49,977 bases of DNA from Myxococcales bacterium (GTDB taxonomy: Bacteria; Myxococcota_A; Polyangia; Palsa-1104; SHYY01), in the NCBI GenBank assembly GCA_009692555.1, contig SHYY01000017.1, positions 1 through 49,977 on the forward strand. The letters are read 5' to 3'. Made by a program: the position numbers and the translations under genes. Position 1 is the stretch's first letter. Every line of letters begins with the position of its first letter. The notes beneath the pieces were generated by a model. The model was not told the DNA's origin, ran no database searches, and saw only the letters and a list, made by a program, of their open reading frames with translations. Positions 25,398 through 35,507 of this stretch are shown one piece after another.

Positions 25398-27175
25398 TTA
25401 TTCCCCCATCAGATAGGTGCGGAGATGGCGCACCGCGATCGATCCGTGGCCGATCAGCGCCTCGTTGAAGGTGCGCTGCTTGAACGCCACGCCCACCTTC
25501 TTGCGATGGTCGGCCTCGAGGCGCTCGATCTCGTCGAGGCCGAGGAAGTACTGCGCGAGCTGCGTCGAGTCGAGCTTGGCGCGGAGGAGCTTTTTCTCCG
25601 CCTGCGCCTGCTCCTGGAACCCCTCCTCGACCATGAAGCGCACCGCCTCGGCGTCGGGCATGATCCCGCTCTGCAGCTTGATGTCGATCAGGATGTTGGT
25701 GGCGACGATCATCCGCCCGCGCGCGTCGCAAAAACGATAGCGATCGCTCTTCTCGCCGCCGTAGCCGAGCCTGACCATCAGCCCCTCGCCGTAGACCGCC
25801 CACCCCTCGACCATCGCCCCGTTCCACAGCACCGCGCGCAGCGGATTCAGGTCCTTCCGCTCGTAGAAGAACTGCGTGTGATGGCCCGGGTAGGCCTCGT
25901 GCGAGGCGACCAGCTCCACCTCGTAGTCGTTCTGTCCGCGCAGGTAGGACTCCACCTTCTCCGGCTTCCAGGTGGGATCGATCGGATCGACGTAGTAGGT
26001 CGCCTTGAACCCGCCGCGCTTGTCGAGGATTCCCGGGGCGAGGTACTCCGCCGCCGACGAGCCGCGCTTGAAGAGCGGCATCGCGGTGACGCTCAGCGAC
26101 TCCTTCGGCGGCAGCGCCAGGAGGTCGTTCTTTTCGATGAAGGCGCGCAGCTTGTCGAGGTTCTTGCCGTGGGCCTGCACCAGCTCCGCCGGCTTCGGGT
26201 GATCCTTCGCGATCTCGTCCTTGACGCGATTGATCAGCGCCTTTTGCTGCGCTGCATCAAGCTTCGCGAAGGCCGCCTTCGGCTCCTTCGGCCACAGCTG
26301 ATCGTGCAGCCGAGCCGCCACCGCCGAGAGCTCCGCCCGCGATTCGGCGAACACCTTCTCCGCGCGCGGGATCACCTCGTCGGTGGTGAGCTTGGTCTGC
26401 AGCGCGAGCGGGAACTTCTTCCTGTAGAGCGCGGCGCCGAGCTTCCAGTCGCGGGTCGCGCGCGGCGGGAGATCCTTGACCAGGAACGTCTGGTATTGTT
26501 GCAGCGCAGCAACTGCCTTGGCGCGCGCCACCTCGCCCTCCTTGTCCCCCTTCACGAAGTCCTTCACCTCGCTGTCGAAGAACTCGATCCGGCCCTGATT
26601 GTCCTTCACCGCCTGGTCGAGATAGATCTTCGAGGGCGTCTTCAGCGCGGCCTTCATCTGGTCGAGGAAGCGCGGCAGCGCGCCGAGTTGGGCCACCACC
26701 GCCGTCCTCCGCTCGGCCTCGGGCGCGTAGTCGCCGTGGATGATGTCGGAGAGCCTCCCGGCGACGATCTCCCGCGGGTCGTAGTAGGGGAACGAGTCGT
26801 GGAGGCGCGGGTCCCAGGTCCAGTCGCGGATCTCGCGCAGGTAGAGCAGCTCGAGCCCGATCCCGTCGTCCATGATCTCGGCGTCGATGCGATCGTCGAC
26901 GGTGAGCTTCTTGCGATCGAGCTTGTCGAGCGCCTCCTGCTGCGAGGCGAGCTGCTTCTCGCGGGCCGCCAGCGCCGCGTCCGAGAGGTCGGGCAACTGG
27001 GCGTCAAAGCGGTGGTCGCCCATGAAGGTGGCGAGGTGCGGCTTGGCCTCGAAGATGCCGTCGATATAGGCCTTCTTGAGATCGGCCACCGTCGGCGGTT
27101 TCTTCAGCATCGCCGTCGCCGGCGCGGCGAGGAGCAGCAGGATTGCAACGCCATGATTGCTCCGGGCAACGCGCA

Positions 27176-27176
<1 letters not shown>
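25398..27176 (-). CDS. exported DUF885 family protein, predicted metallopeptidase
   Basis: 592 residues. The signal peptide is RSNHGVAILLLLAAPATA (cleavage after about residue 22); no lipobox. The family motif HEAYPGHHTQFF (near residue 430) gives an HExxxHH-type metal site, followed by GWAVYGEGLM, whose Glu would be the third ligand, and LDIKLQSGIMPDAEAVRFM near the C-terminus. The length is typical of DUF885. The ATG overlaps the TGA of the peptide transporter by one base (TGATG), so both are made together: cleavage of peptides outside the cytoplasm followed by import is a reasonable reading. Enzyme activity is inferred from the motif. Confidence 0.88.
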
Positions 27177-29362
<2,186 letters not shown>

Positions 29363-29482
29363 GAGGAGCGCACCTTAGCGCGGGTGCGAGCCGTTTTGCC
29401 AGCGAAGAGGAGGGCTCGGCACGGTCGTCCCACGACCCGTTCGTCGCGGGCGAAGGGGCCCCTGGGCGCCGGAGTCGAAGGA

Positions 29483-29698
29483 TCAGGGATTGGTGGTGTT
29501 GAAGAGGACGCTCAGGCCGCTCCCGCTCGCCACCGCCAGATCGGTCTTGCCGTCGGCGTCGAAGTCGCCCGCGGCAATCTCCCCTCCGGCGATGCGGAAT
29601 GCCTTGGGGACCTGGAACGCCCCGGCACCATTGCCAAGGATGATCCGGAGATCCCCGTTGTTGGCCACGGCGAGGTCCTGGAGGGGAGTGGATCTCAT
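29483..29698 (-). pseudogene. C-terminal fragment of an FG-GAP/VCBS repeat protein
   Basis: About 70 residues to the TGA at 29483: LQDLAVANNGDLRIILGNGA, then FQVPKAFRIAGGEIAAGDFD and ADGKTDLAVASGSGLSVLFN. These are two FG-GAP blades with the calcium-binding DFDADGKTDLAVA loop, but there is no signal peptide and the 5' part is missing. The last residues FNTTNP match a second tail fragment at 33924. The upstream side borders an IS remnant, so a deletion probably removed the rest. Confidence 0.65.
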
Positions 29699-29804
29699 CC
29701 TGCGGGTAGCGCCTGAATTTCGCCGTCACCGACGAGGAAGTTGAGTTGGGGCAGAGCCTGTGGCATCGAGGTAGTTGCGAAGCCAACTCGATGGAGGATG
29801 CCCC

Positions 29805-29945
29805 GTGCCGATCATGATCGAAGTCGAAGTCGAACTGCAACCCTTTGCAGCGGCCGTCGAGCAGGCGCTGGCGCGGCTGCGGGTGGTGCGAGCGAAGGCG
29901 GTCGGGGCGGGTAGCCTCGACTACGGGCAGATCGAGGAGGAGATG
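29805..29945 (+). pseudogene. 5' fragment of an ISKra4-like transposase with its hairpin leader
   Basis: From GTG 29805 (GGAGG 7 nt upstream) the frame reads PIMIEVEVELQPFAAAVEQA, then LARLRVVRAKAVGAGSLDYG and QIEEEMA. This resembles the N-terminus of ISKra4-family transposases as I remember them (ALARLR...QIEEEMA). After about 45 codons the coding signal stops at the inverted end of the neighbouring TPR gene. A hairpin with CATCGAG/CTCGATG arms lies at 29764-29793, where the IS end would be. Confidence 0.5.
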
Positions 29946-30613
29946 GCGGCGTCGACGGCCACCGCCGCTCCCGCCACCGCCCACAGCGCGTAGCCGGCGT
30001 AATCGCGCGCCTGGAGCGCGCTGTACTGCTCGGGGCGGCAGGGGCGGCAACTCTCCGGCCCCGAGGCGAGCTTCTCGTACTCCGGCGTCACCGACAGCAC
30101 CAGCGCGGTGCCGACCCCCGCGGCGACGACGGCCGCGCCACCAACGAGCAGCGGAACGAGAAAGCGCCGCGCCGGGGCCTCGGCGGGCGGCGGCACCGCG
30201 GGCGCGATCGGCGCGGTCACGACCGGCACGGCGGGCGTGATCGGCGGCGGTTCCACCTTCGGCGGGACCGGGGGCGCGACCGGCCGCGACGAGAGGCGCG
30301 CCCGGAGGAGCACCACGCGCTCTTTCACCTCGGCGGCATCGGGGGCCGCCGGCGCGGCGGCGAGGTAGCGCTCGTAGGCCTCCACCGCCTCGGCGTAGCG
30401 CTCCGTCCGATCGAGGCAGCGGCCGATGTTGTAGTCGAAGGCAGGCAGCGGTTTCACCTTCCGCGCCGCCTCGAACTCGCGCAGCGCCCCCTGGTAGTCG
30501 CGCGCCGCGTACGATGCGATCCCGAGGTTGAAGTGCCCGCGCGCCACCTCGGTGTCGGGATCCTCCTCCGCCATCGCCCGCGCCGAGAGCACCCCCAGGG
30601 CAGCCAGGATCAT
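29921..30613 (-). CDS. TPR-repeat protein with membrane segment, C-terminus altered by IS remnant
   Basis: 230 residues. The N-terminus MILAALGVLSARAMAEEDPD is a short signal sequence. Two TPR motifs follow (FNLGIASYAARDYQGALREF at about 29, YNIGRCLDRTERYAEAVEAY at about 61), then a Pro-rich linker (about 110-140) and a transmembrane segment FLVPLLVGGAAVVAAGVGTALVL. A second hydrophobic stretch (YALWAVAGAAVAVDAAI) follows. This TPR-Pro linker-TM layout is common in myxobacterial small membrane proteins. The last six residues SSSICP and the stop are read from the antisense strand of the transposase fragment (29805-29945), so the original C-terminus is lost. Confidence 0.7.
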   Translation of the reverse strand: MILAALGVLSARAMAEEDPDTEVARGHFNLGIASYAARDYQGALREFEAARKVKPLPAFDYNIGRCLDRTERYAEAVEAYERYLAAAPAAPDAAEVKERVVLLRARLSSRPVAPPVPPKVEPPPITPAVPVVTAPIAPAVPPPAEAPARRFLVPLLVGGAAVVAAGVGTALVLSVTPEYEKLASGPESCRPCRPEQYSALQARDYAGYALWAVAGAAVAVDAAISSSICP

Positions 30614-30699
30614 CCGTCCGCGTACCGCGTGCGATTGGACCGTGGGGGCAGCGGCAAGTCAAGCAGCGCCGAGCCTCAGAGTCCGCTCCTGTTGCCATC

Positions 30700-30835
30700 G
30701 CCGTCGCCGTTGCCGCTCCCGTTCTCGCTTGCGTCTCCCGATCCCGCTCCCGCTACTCCCGTTCCCGTTCCCGTTCCCGTTCCCGTTCCCGTTCTTCCCG
30801 TTCCCGTTCCCGTTGCGGCTCCTGTTTTCTCCGGT
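30700..30835. repeat. hexanucleotide microsatellite (TTCCCG)n
   Basis: Two pure runs of GTTCCC units (around 30767-30800 and 30801-30817) lie within degenerate GTTNCC/GCTNCC hexamers. It fills the gap between the TPR gene and the toxin-antitoxin promoter. Confidence 0.8.
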
Positions 30836-30871
30836 TTTCGTTCCCGCCTCCGTCCCCGTCGCGGCGAGTCC

Positions 30872-30921
30872 TTGACCCACCCCGCAAACAGGTCATGATG
30901 TCTCATTGGGAGGACATCATG
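30872..30921 (+). promoter_or_regulatory. promoter and palindromic operator of the first TA module
   Basis: TTGACC (30872-30877) is a -35 candidate. A perfect 9-bp inverted repeat CATGATGTC/GACATCATG (30894-30902, 30913-30921) with a 10-nt spacer encloses the GGGAGG Shine-Dalgarno and ends on the ATG. It could be a DNA operator for the antitoxin or a hairpin that hides the ribosome site. Confidence 0.55.
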
Positions 30922-31200
30922 AAGGATGTGTCGATGGCGCAGGCGAAGGCGTCACTCTCGGAGCTGGCGCTGCGGACGCGCGGGGGCGAGCGGTTCCGGC
31001 TTCTGCGGCGCGGCAAGGCGGTCGCGGCTCTGGTGCCACTCGAGGATCTCGGGCGGATCGAGCAGCGGGAGGCGGCGGCCACGTTCGCCGAGGCGGCGCG
31101 GCAGTTCGCGGCCACGCTGCCGCCGGCCGGGGAGCTGCCGGATCTCGCGGACCTCCTGCCCCGCCGAAAGACGAAGGGCCGGCGGGCGTCCCGCCGATGA
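30919..31200 (+). CDS. Phd/YefM-type antitoxin
   Basis: 93 residues from ATG 30919, chosen because GGGAGG lies 6 nt upstream; an in-frame ATG 24 nt earlier lies before the ribosome site. KDVSMAQAKASLSELALRTR followed by GERFRLLRRGKAVAALVPLED is the Phd/YefM fold (MxxAKxxLSEL...I.rrGkpvAvLvp). It would bind the operator overlapping its own start and neutralise the PIN toxin. The basic C-terminus (RRKTKGRRASRR) is unusual. Stop and toxin start overlap (ATGA). Confidence 0.87.
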   Translation: MKDVSMAQAKASLSELALRTRGGERFRLLRRGKAVAALVPLEDLGRIEQREAAATFAEAARQFAATLPPAGELPDLADLLPRRKTKGRRASRR

Positions 31201-31616
31201 AGTACCTGCTCGACACCGACGCGGTCAGCGAACCGGCCCGGCGTCGCCCGTCGGCGCGCTTCCTGAAAAAGGTCGCGGCCCACTCGTCGGAGCTGGCGAT
31301 CTCGTCGGTCACCGTAGGAGAGATCGTCTTCGGGGCGAGGCGTGTCGCGGGCGGCGAGCGCTACCTGGACTACCTGCGCGATGCGGTCCTGCCCCACATG
31401 CCCGTGCTGCCGATCGATCTCGCGGTCGCCTCCCGCTACGGCGAGGTGCGCGCCACGCTGGAGGCGGCCGGCAAGCCGCTGCCCGACCTCGATCTCCTGA
31501 TCGCCGCCACCGCGCTGGCGCATGGCCTGGAGCTGGTCACCGGCAACCACCGCCATTTCCGGCGGGTCGCCGGCCTGGAGCTACCGGACTGGTTCGGCGA
31601 CCGCAAGGGCACGTGA
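31197..31616 (+). CDS. vapC: VapC-type PIN-domain toxin
   Basis: 139 residues. PIN-domain acidic residues are present: Asp in YLLDTDAVSEP (residues 6 and 8), Glu in TVGEIVFGA (near 42), Asp in PDLDLLIAATALAHG (near 98) and the final Asn/His region VTGNHRHF. These proteins are Mg-dependent endoribonucleases that cut tRNA or rRNA. The gene overlaps the antitoxin by 4 nt. A second TA pair lies convergently 1 nt after its stop. Confidence 0.92.
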   Translation: MKYLLDTDAVSEPARRRPSARFLKKVAAHSSELAISSVTVGEIVFGARRVAGGERYLDYLRDAVLPHMPVLPIDLAVASRYGEVRATLEAAGKPLPDLDLLIAATALAHGLELVTGNHRHFRRVAGLELPDWFGDRKGT

Positions 31617-31617
31617 T

Positions 31618-31932
31618 CTACCGCCCGAGGATTCGATCGATGTCCTGCGCACCGTGAAGCAGCCGCACGACCTGAACCCTGTCTCCGACGAGCCGGTAGA
31701 AGATCACGTAGCTCTCGAAGCCCGGGATCACGAAGGAGCGTAGATCGGCCAGGTGCGTGCTCAGGAACGTGCGCAGACGCCCGAGCCGTGGTTGCTCGGC
31801 GAGCCGCTCGAAGACCGCCTCCACGGCATCCTGGAAGCGCAGCGCAGCCTCCAGGTTGTCCTGCACGATGAAGAGCGCGTGCGCCTCGAAGTCGCGCCGC
31901 GCGAGCGGGGAGACGACCGGTCGGACCTTCAA
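31618..31932 (-). CDS. parE: ParE/RelE-superfamily toxin
   Basis: 104 residues from a TTG whose last two bases form the antitoxin's TGA (TTGA). KVRPVVSPLARRDFEAHALF, then AALRFQDAVEAVFERLAEQP and LGR, then SFVIPGFESYVIFYRLVGDR, VQVVRLLHGAQDIDRIL is a standard ParE toxin. ParE toxins poison DNA gyrase; RelE relatives cleave mRNA. The length fits the family only with the TTG start. The gene is convergent with the VapC toxin. Confidence 0.9.
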   Translation of the reverse strand: MKVRPVVSPLARRDFEAHALFIVQDNLEAALRFQDAVEAVFERLAEQPRLGRLRTFLSTHLADLRSFVIPGFESYVIFYRLVGDRVQVVRLLHGAQDIDRILGR

Positions 31933-32189
31933 CGCCGGCTGGCAGGGCGCGGTGTGGCAAGCAGCCGCTTGCGAAGCCGCTTGCGGTCCGCTGCCATCCA
32001 CGGGGTCGCGGGTCCGCTCGCCAGTCCCTCCTCGAGCTTCCGCTCGAGCGACTCTCGTTCGCGCGCCTCGCGTTCCTTGCGGATGATCGCGCGCAGGTAC
32101 TCGCTCGTGCTGGCGTACCCGCCGCGCGACGTCTCCTCCTCGACGAAGGAGCGCATGTCTGCGGGGATGGAGATGTTCATCGTGGCCAT
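31929..32189 (-). CDS. parD: ParD-type ribbon-helix-helix antitoxin
   Basis: 86 residues. NISIPADMRSFVEEETSRGG and YASTSEYLRAIIRKERE form the RHH DNA-binding N-terminus of CC2985-type ParD antitoxins; the C-terminal half is the toxin-binding part. TACCCT lies 7 nt before the ATG with no Shine-Dalgarno, so a leaderless mRNA is likely. The ParE gene overlaps by 4 nt downstream. Confidence 0.9.
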   Translation of the reverse strand: MATMNISIPADMRSFVEEETSRGGYASTSEYLRAIIRKEREARERESLERKLEEGLASGPATPWMAADRKRLRKRLLATPRPASRR

Positions 32190-32196
32190 GGGAAGG

Positions 32197-32202
32197 AGGG
32201 TA
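32197..32202 (-). promoter_or_regulatory. -10 box TACCCT, leaderless start of parD
   Basis: TACCCT-N7-ATG(32189). It lies in the short gap after the second peptide transporter gene. Confidence 0.4.
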
Positions 32203-32227
32203 GATGCGATGGCAAGGTTTGCCAAGG

Positions 32228-33889
32228 TCACCCTCCGTGCTGGAGGTACGTCTTCCCCTTGTAGAAGTAGGCCAGCACCGCGAACACCGCCGCCGCCACG
32301 CCCATCAGCAACGCGAAGATCCAGAAGAAGATCACCAGCGGGAGCTTCTCGAAGCCGGCGACGAAGGTGACCAGCAGGTTGCCGACGGTGACGGTGAGCA
32401 GCCAGAAGCCCATGATGGTCGATTTCATCGAGCGCGGCGCCTGGGTGTACGCGAACTCGAGGCCGGTGGCGGAGACCAGCACCTCGGCGGTGGTGAGGAT
32501 CAGGTAGGGGATGACCTGCCACAGCGCGCCGACCTTCTCACCGACGGCAGCGGCGGTGTCGATGCGGGCCTGGAGAAGCGCCACCGCGGCGAACGCGAAC
32601 GCGGCGAGGAACATTCCGGTGGCCATCTTGCGGAGGGGCGTCAGCTTGAGCCCGAAGCTCTCCAGCACCGGGTAGACCGCGAAGTTCAGGAGCGGAATAA
32701 TCAGCATCACCATCAGCGGGTTGAGCGCCGCCAGCTGCGCGGCCTTGAGCTGGAGGTGGCCGATGAGCGGCAGGTCGACGCCGAGGTTCATCTTCGTCGC
32801 CTGGTTGACCCAGCTCGAGGAGTGCTGGTCGAACAGCGCCCAGAAGACGCTCACCATCGAGAACACCACCGCGATCCGCATCACCGCCGGCGGTCCCTCG
32901 GCCGCCTCGTCGCCCAGCCGCTCGCGCACCACGTCGAAGAAGCCCATCCCCGGCTTGCGGAGGTGCTGATTGCGGATCGCGAAGACCACCGTCGAGATGA
33001 AGCCGCGGTCGATCTCCATCGACTGGCGCACGGTGAAGAGGGCGAACCACACGGCGAGCGAGCCGATCGCGATGCCGAGCTTGACCCAGAAGGACAGGGT
33101 GCCGCCGAAGACGAAGATCGCGAAGGGCATGAACAGCGCGACGGAGGCGATTGCATCGAGGGCGCCGAGGCTGCCGCCGGGCCGCGGCGGGACCTTGACG
33201 AACTTCTTGCTGCCGAGCCAGAAGATCCCGGTGGCGAGGAGCATCAGGACCCCGGGGACGCCGAAGGCCCACTCGGGGCCGTAGGTGTAGTAGAGCCACG
33301 GGGTGAGCAGGGTGGAAAAGAAGGATCCGAAGTTGATGCTGAAATAGAAGATTTGATAGATCTTGGAGACCAGGTGGGAGTTGGCGGCGGTGAACTGATC
33401 GCCGACGTTGGCGGAGACGCACGGCTTGATCCCGCCCGAGCCGATCGCGATCAGCGCGAGGCCGAGGTAGAGGCCGCTCTCGCTGCCGGCGGCGAAGGCG
33501 AGGACGGCGTGGCCGGCACAGTAGACGAGGGAGAGCCAGATGATCACCCGGTACTTGCCGAGGAGGCGGTCGGCGATCAGCGCGCCGATCATCGGGAAGG
33601 CGTAGACCCCGGCAAAGAAGAGATGGACGCGTGCGGTGGCCTTGGACTCGGCGGCCAGCTTGGAGGCGGCGTCGATGGCGCCGGGCGGGAGGAACCTGGT
33701 GAACAGCGCGACCATGTAGATCCACAGGACGGCGCGCATCCCGTAGTAGCTGAAGCGCTCGGCGGCCTCGTTGCCGACGATGTACGGCACGCCGGGCGGG
33801 AAGCCAGCGGTGGCGGGCGTGCCGGAGACCGACTCCGACGGGCGCTGGGCGGGAGTCGCGGGGGGATTGTTGACCGATTGGATGCTCAT
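32228..33889 (-). CDS. POT/PTR2 proton-coupled oligopeptide transporter
   Basis: 553 residues. The first TM carries NEAAERFSYYGMRAVL (family motif ExxERFxYYG). FAGVYAFPMIGALIADRLLG and FYFSINFGSFFSTLL (the PTR2 signature region) follow, with about twelve to fourteen hydrophobic segments in total. The motif STIMGFWLLTVTVGNLLV is in the C-terminal half. Unlike the transporter at 27176-29362 it has no large insert. TACAAG lies 7 nt before the ATG. Two different POT genes within 7 kb suggest that peptide uptake is important here; gene duplication is not obvious because the sequences are quite different. Confidence 0.93.
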   Translation of the reverse strand: MSIQSVNNPPATPAQRPSESVSGTPATAGFPPGVPYIVGNEAAERFSYYGMRAVLWIYMVALFTRFLPPGAIDAASKLAAESKATARVHLFFAGVYAFPMIGALIADRLLGKYRVIIWLSLVYCAGHAVLAFAAGSESGLYLGLALIAIGSGGIKPCVSANVGDQFTAANSHLVSKIYQIFYFSINFGSFFSTLLTPWLYYTYGPEWAFGVPGVLMLLATGIFWLGSKKFVKVPPRPGGSLGALDAIASVALFMPFAIFVFGGTLSFWVKLGIAIGSLAVWFALFTVRQSMEIDRGFISTVVFAIRNQHLRKPGMGFFDVVRERLGDEAAEGPPAVMRIAVVFSMVSVFWALFDQHSSSWVNQATKMNLGVDLPLIGHLQLKAAQLAALNPLMVMLIIPLLNFAVYPVLESFGLKLTPLRKMATGMFLAAFAFAAVALLQARIDTAAAVGEKVGALWQVIPYLILTTAEVLVSATGLEFAYTQAPRSMKSTIMGFWLLTVTVGNLLVTFVAGFEKLPLVIFFWIFALLMGVAAAVFAVLAYFYKGKTYLQHGG

Positions 33890-33896
33890 CGGATCG

Positions 33897-33902
33897 CTTG
33901 TA
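33897..33902 (-). promoter_or_regulatory. -10 box TACAAG, leaderless start
   Basis: TACAAG-CGATCCG-ATG(33889); no purine-rich ribosome site is visible. Confidence 0.35.
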
Positions 33903-33923
33903 GCACAGCGACGGAGCGGGCGA

Positions 33924-33945
33924 TCAGGGCTTGGTGGTGTTGAAC
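33924..33945 (-). pseudogene. tail remnant of an FG-GAP protein gene
   Basis: The minus strand reads FNTTKP then TGA, the same 22-bp end as the FG-GAP fragment at 29483. Upstream of it the reading frame runs into the GTTCCC hexamer tract, so only the last codons survive. Confidence 0.4.
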
Positions 33946-33967
33946 CCGTTCCCGTTCCCGTTCCCGC
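33943..33967. repeat. short (TTCCCG)n tract
   Basis: Four GTTCCC units between the FG-GAP tail and the promoter of the third TA module. Confidence 0.7.
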
Positions 33968-33993
33968 GCGCGTCGCCGATCCTGTTTTCGCGC

Positions 33994-34039
33994 TTGACCC
34001 GCCGGCAGAGGAAGCACAAGATGTACACGAAAATGTACA
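33994..34039 (+). promoter_or_regulatory. promoter and twin TGTACA operator of the third TA module
   Basis: TTGACC (33994-33999) is a -35 candidate, preceded by CCTGTTTTC as at the first TA module. Two TGTACA hexamers (34022 and 34034), spaced 12 nt start to start, form a likely antitoxin operator just before the GGAGG ribosome site. Confidence 0.5.
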
Positions 34040-34050
34040 TGGAGGTCGTC

Positions 34051-34329
34051 ATGTCGACACGCTATTCCATTGCCGAGGCGCGCAGCCGGCTCCCGGGGCT
34101 GCTGCGGGACGCAGAGGGGGGCGCCGCGATCGAGATCACACGGCGGGGCGAGCCGGTGGCGGTCGTGATCTCGGCCGCCGAGTACCGCAGGATCTACTCC
34201 GGGCGCCCCTCCTTCCGCGAGGCCTTCGCCGCCTGGAGCGGCACCGTCGATCTGGATCGGATCGGCCTCGATCGGAAGGACCTCGCCGGCCTGCGCGATC
34301 GATCGCGGGGACGCAAGGTCAAGCTGTGA
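34051..34329 (+). CDS. Phd/YefM-type antitoxin
   Basis: 92 residues from ATG 34051, with GGAGG 5 nt upstream. STRYSIAEARSRLPGLLRDA followed by AIEITRRGEPVAVVISAAEY is the Phd/YefM DNA-binding fold. The remainder (SFREAFAAWSGTVDL and a basic tail) would clamp the toxin. It overlaps the toxin gene (GTGA). It probably represses itself through the TGTACA pair upstream. Confidence 0.88.
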   Translation: MSTRYSIAEARSRLPGLLRDAEGGAAIEITRRGEPVAVVISAAEYRRIYSGRPSFREAFAAWSGTVDLDRIGLDRKDLAGLRDRSRGRKVKL

Positions 34330-34751
34330 GGGACGAGCGCTTCCTCCTCGACACGAACGTGCTCTCGGAGCCAATCCTCCGCCGGCCCAACCCGCGCGTC
34401 CTCAGGAGGCTGGAGGCCCACCAGGAGGGCTGCGCGACAGCGGCTCCGGTGATCCATGAGCTGTGGTTCGGGGCGCTGCGCCTCGCGCCGTCGACCAGGC
34501 GCACGCAGATCGAGGGCTACCTGCGAGCCGTGGTCGAGGCCGTCTACCCGGTGCTCCCCTACGACCGGGAGGCCGCCGCGTGGCACGCCGCGGAGCGCGC
34601 TCGCCTGGAGGCGCTCGGGAAGCGGCCGCCATTCGCCGACGGGGTGATCGCGGCGATCGCGGGCGCGCGCGGGCTGACGCTGGTCACGGCGAACGTGCGC
34701 GACTTCGCAGCGTTCGAGGGGCTGCGGGTGGTGAGCTGGGCCGCAGACTGA
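34326..34751 (+). CDS. vapC: VapC-type PIN-domain toxin
   Basis: 141 residues from a GTG overlapping the antitoxin stop. Acidic PIN residues are Asp in FLLDTNVLSEP (near 9), Glu in VIHELWFGA (near 45), Asp in PFADGVIAAIAGARG (near 104) and the Asn/Asp in VTANVRDF. Predicted Mg-dependent ribonuclease. Downstream (34752-34907) there is only a hexamer tract and one repeat copy. Confidence 0.92.
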   Translation: MRDERFLLDTNVLSEPILRRPNPRVLRRLEAHQEGCATAAPVIHELWFGALRLAPSTRRTQIEGYLRAVVEAVYPVLPYDREAAAWHAAERARLEALGKRPPFADGVIAAIAGARGLTLVTANVRDFAAFEGLRVVSWAAD

Positions 34752-34766
34752 TGGACCGGGCCATCA

Positions 34767-34821
34767 GGAACGGCAGCGGCAGCGGCAACGGGAACGGAAA
34801 CGGGAACGGGAACGGAAACTG
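34767..34821. repeat. hexanucleotide microsatellite (CGGNAA)n
   Basis: CGGCAG, CGGCAA, CGGGAA and CGGAAA units, i.e. the TTNCCG family in the opposite orientation. It starts 16 nt after the toxin stop. Confidence 0.8.
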
Positions 34822-34845
34822 ACCACTAGCCACATCGGAAGGATC

Positions 34846-34882
34846 GTCTCCCTCTCCCGCTGGCGACGCTGGCGGGAGAGGG
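34846..34882. repeat. core palindrome of the 139-bp repeat element
   Basis: Matches the internal palindrome of 11466-11506 in inverse orientation (GTCTCCCTCTCCCGC, then GCGGGAGAGGG). The terminal repeats are absent. Confidence 0.6.
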
Positions 34883-34907
34883 GAACAGAATTCGAAGGGC
34901 GCGGCTC

Positions 34908-35507
34908 ATGCTCAGCGAAGGGAACTCGGAGATGTGGCCAATGGTCAGCAACGGCACCGGCAACGGCAACGGCACCGGCAACGGCAATTTTCAGAGGACC
35001 GGCATTGTCCTCCTGCTCGCCCTCTCCGCGTGCGCCGATGTCACCCACAACGACGACGCCGATCCCGCCGCGCTGGCGCGCACGCTGGCCGAACCCGGGC
35101 CCCGTCCCGGCAAGCTCGACGTGGCGATCGCCCTCGGCTGCCCGGCCGACGACGACACCGGCGAGGCCTCGCCCTGCCAGCGCTGTCGGGTCCGGGCGGC
35201 GCTCGATGCCTGGCGGGCCGGCGAGATCGGCGCGGTGATCTTCAGCGGCGGCGCGGCCCACAACCGCTTCGTCGAGGCCGACACGATGGCCGATCTGGCG
35301 ATCGCCCAGGGGTTGCCACCGTCGGTGGTGGAGCGGGAAGGCCGGGCGCTCACGACCTGGATGAACCTGCGCTACGCCCAGCGACTGATGCGCGACCGCG
35401 GCTTCTCGAGCGCGCTGATCATCTCGACCGCCGACCACCTGCCTCGGGCCCGGCGGTTCGCCGAGTGGTACGGTATCCCGGCGCGCTACCGGGCCTGCGA
35501 CCTGTGA
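34908..35507 (+). CDS. YdcF-like (DUF218) exported protein with microsatellite in its N-terminal region
   Basis: About 200 residues from ATG 34908; ATG 34932 or 34941 are also possible, and the true start is unclear. The N-terminal region SNGTGNGNGTGNGN is encoded by CGGCAA/CGGCAC hexamers (34943-34984) and is followed by a lipoprotein-like signal GIVLLLALSAC. The DUF218 domain follows: VAIALGCPADDD, GAVIFSGGAAHNRFVEADTM, EREGRALTTWMNLRYAQRLM, ALIISTADHLPRARRFAEWY. YdcF/SanA/ElyC proteins act in envelope maintenance, but their chemistry is unclear. Changes in hexamer number would lengthen the pre-signal region without a frameshift. Confidence 0.8.
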   Translation: MLSEGNSEMWPMVSNGTGNGNGTGNGNFQRTGIVLLLALSACADVTHNDDADPAALARTLAEPGPRPGKLDVAIALGCPADDDTGEASPCQRCRVRAALDAWRAGEIGAVIFSGGAAHNRFVEADTMADLAIAQGLPPSVVEREGRALTTWMNLRYAQRLMRDRGFSSALIISTADHLPRARRFAEWYGIPARYRACDL

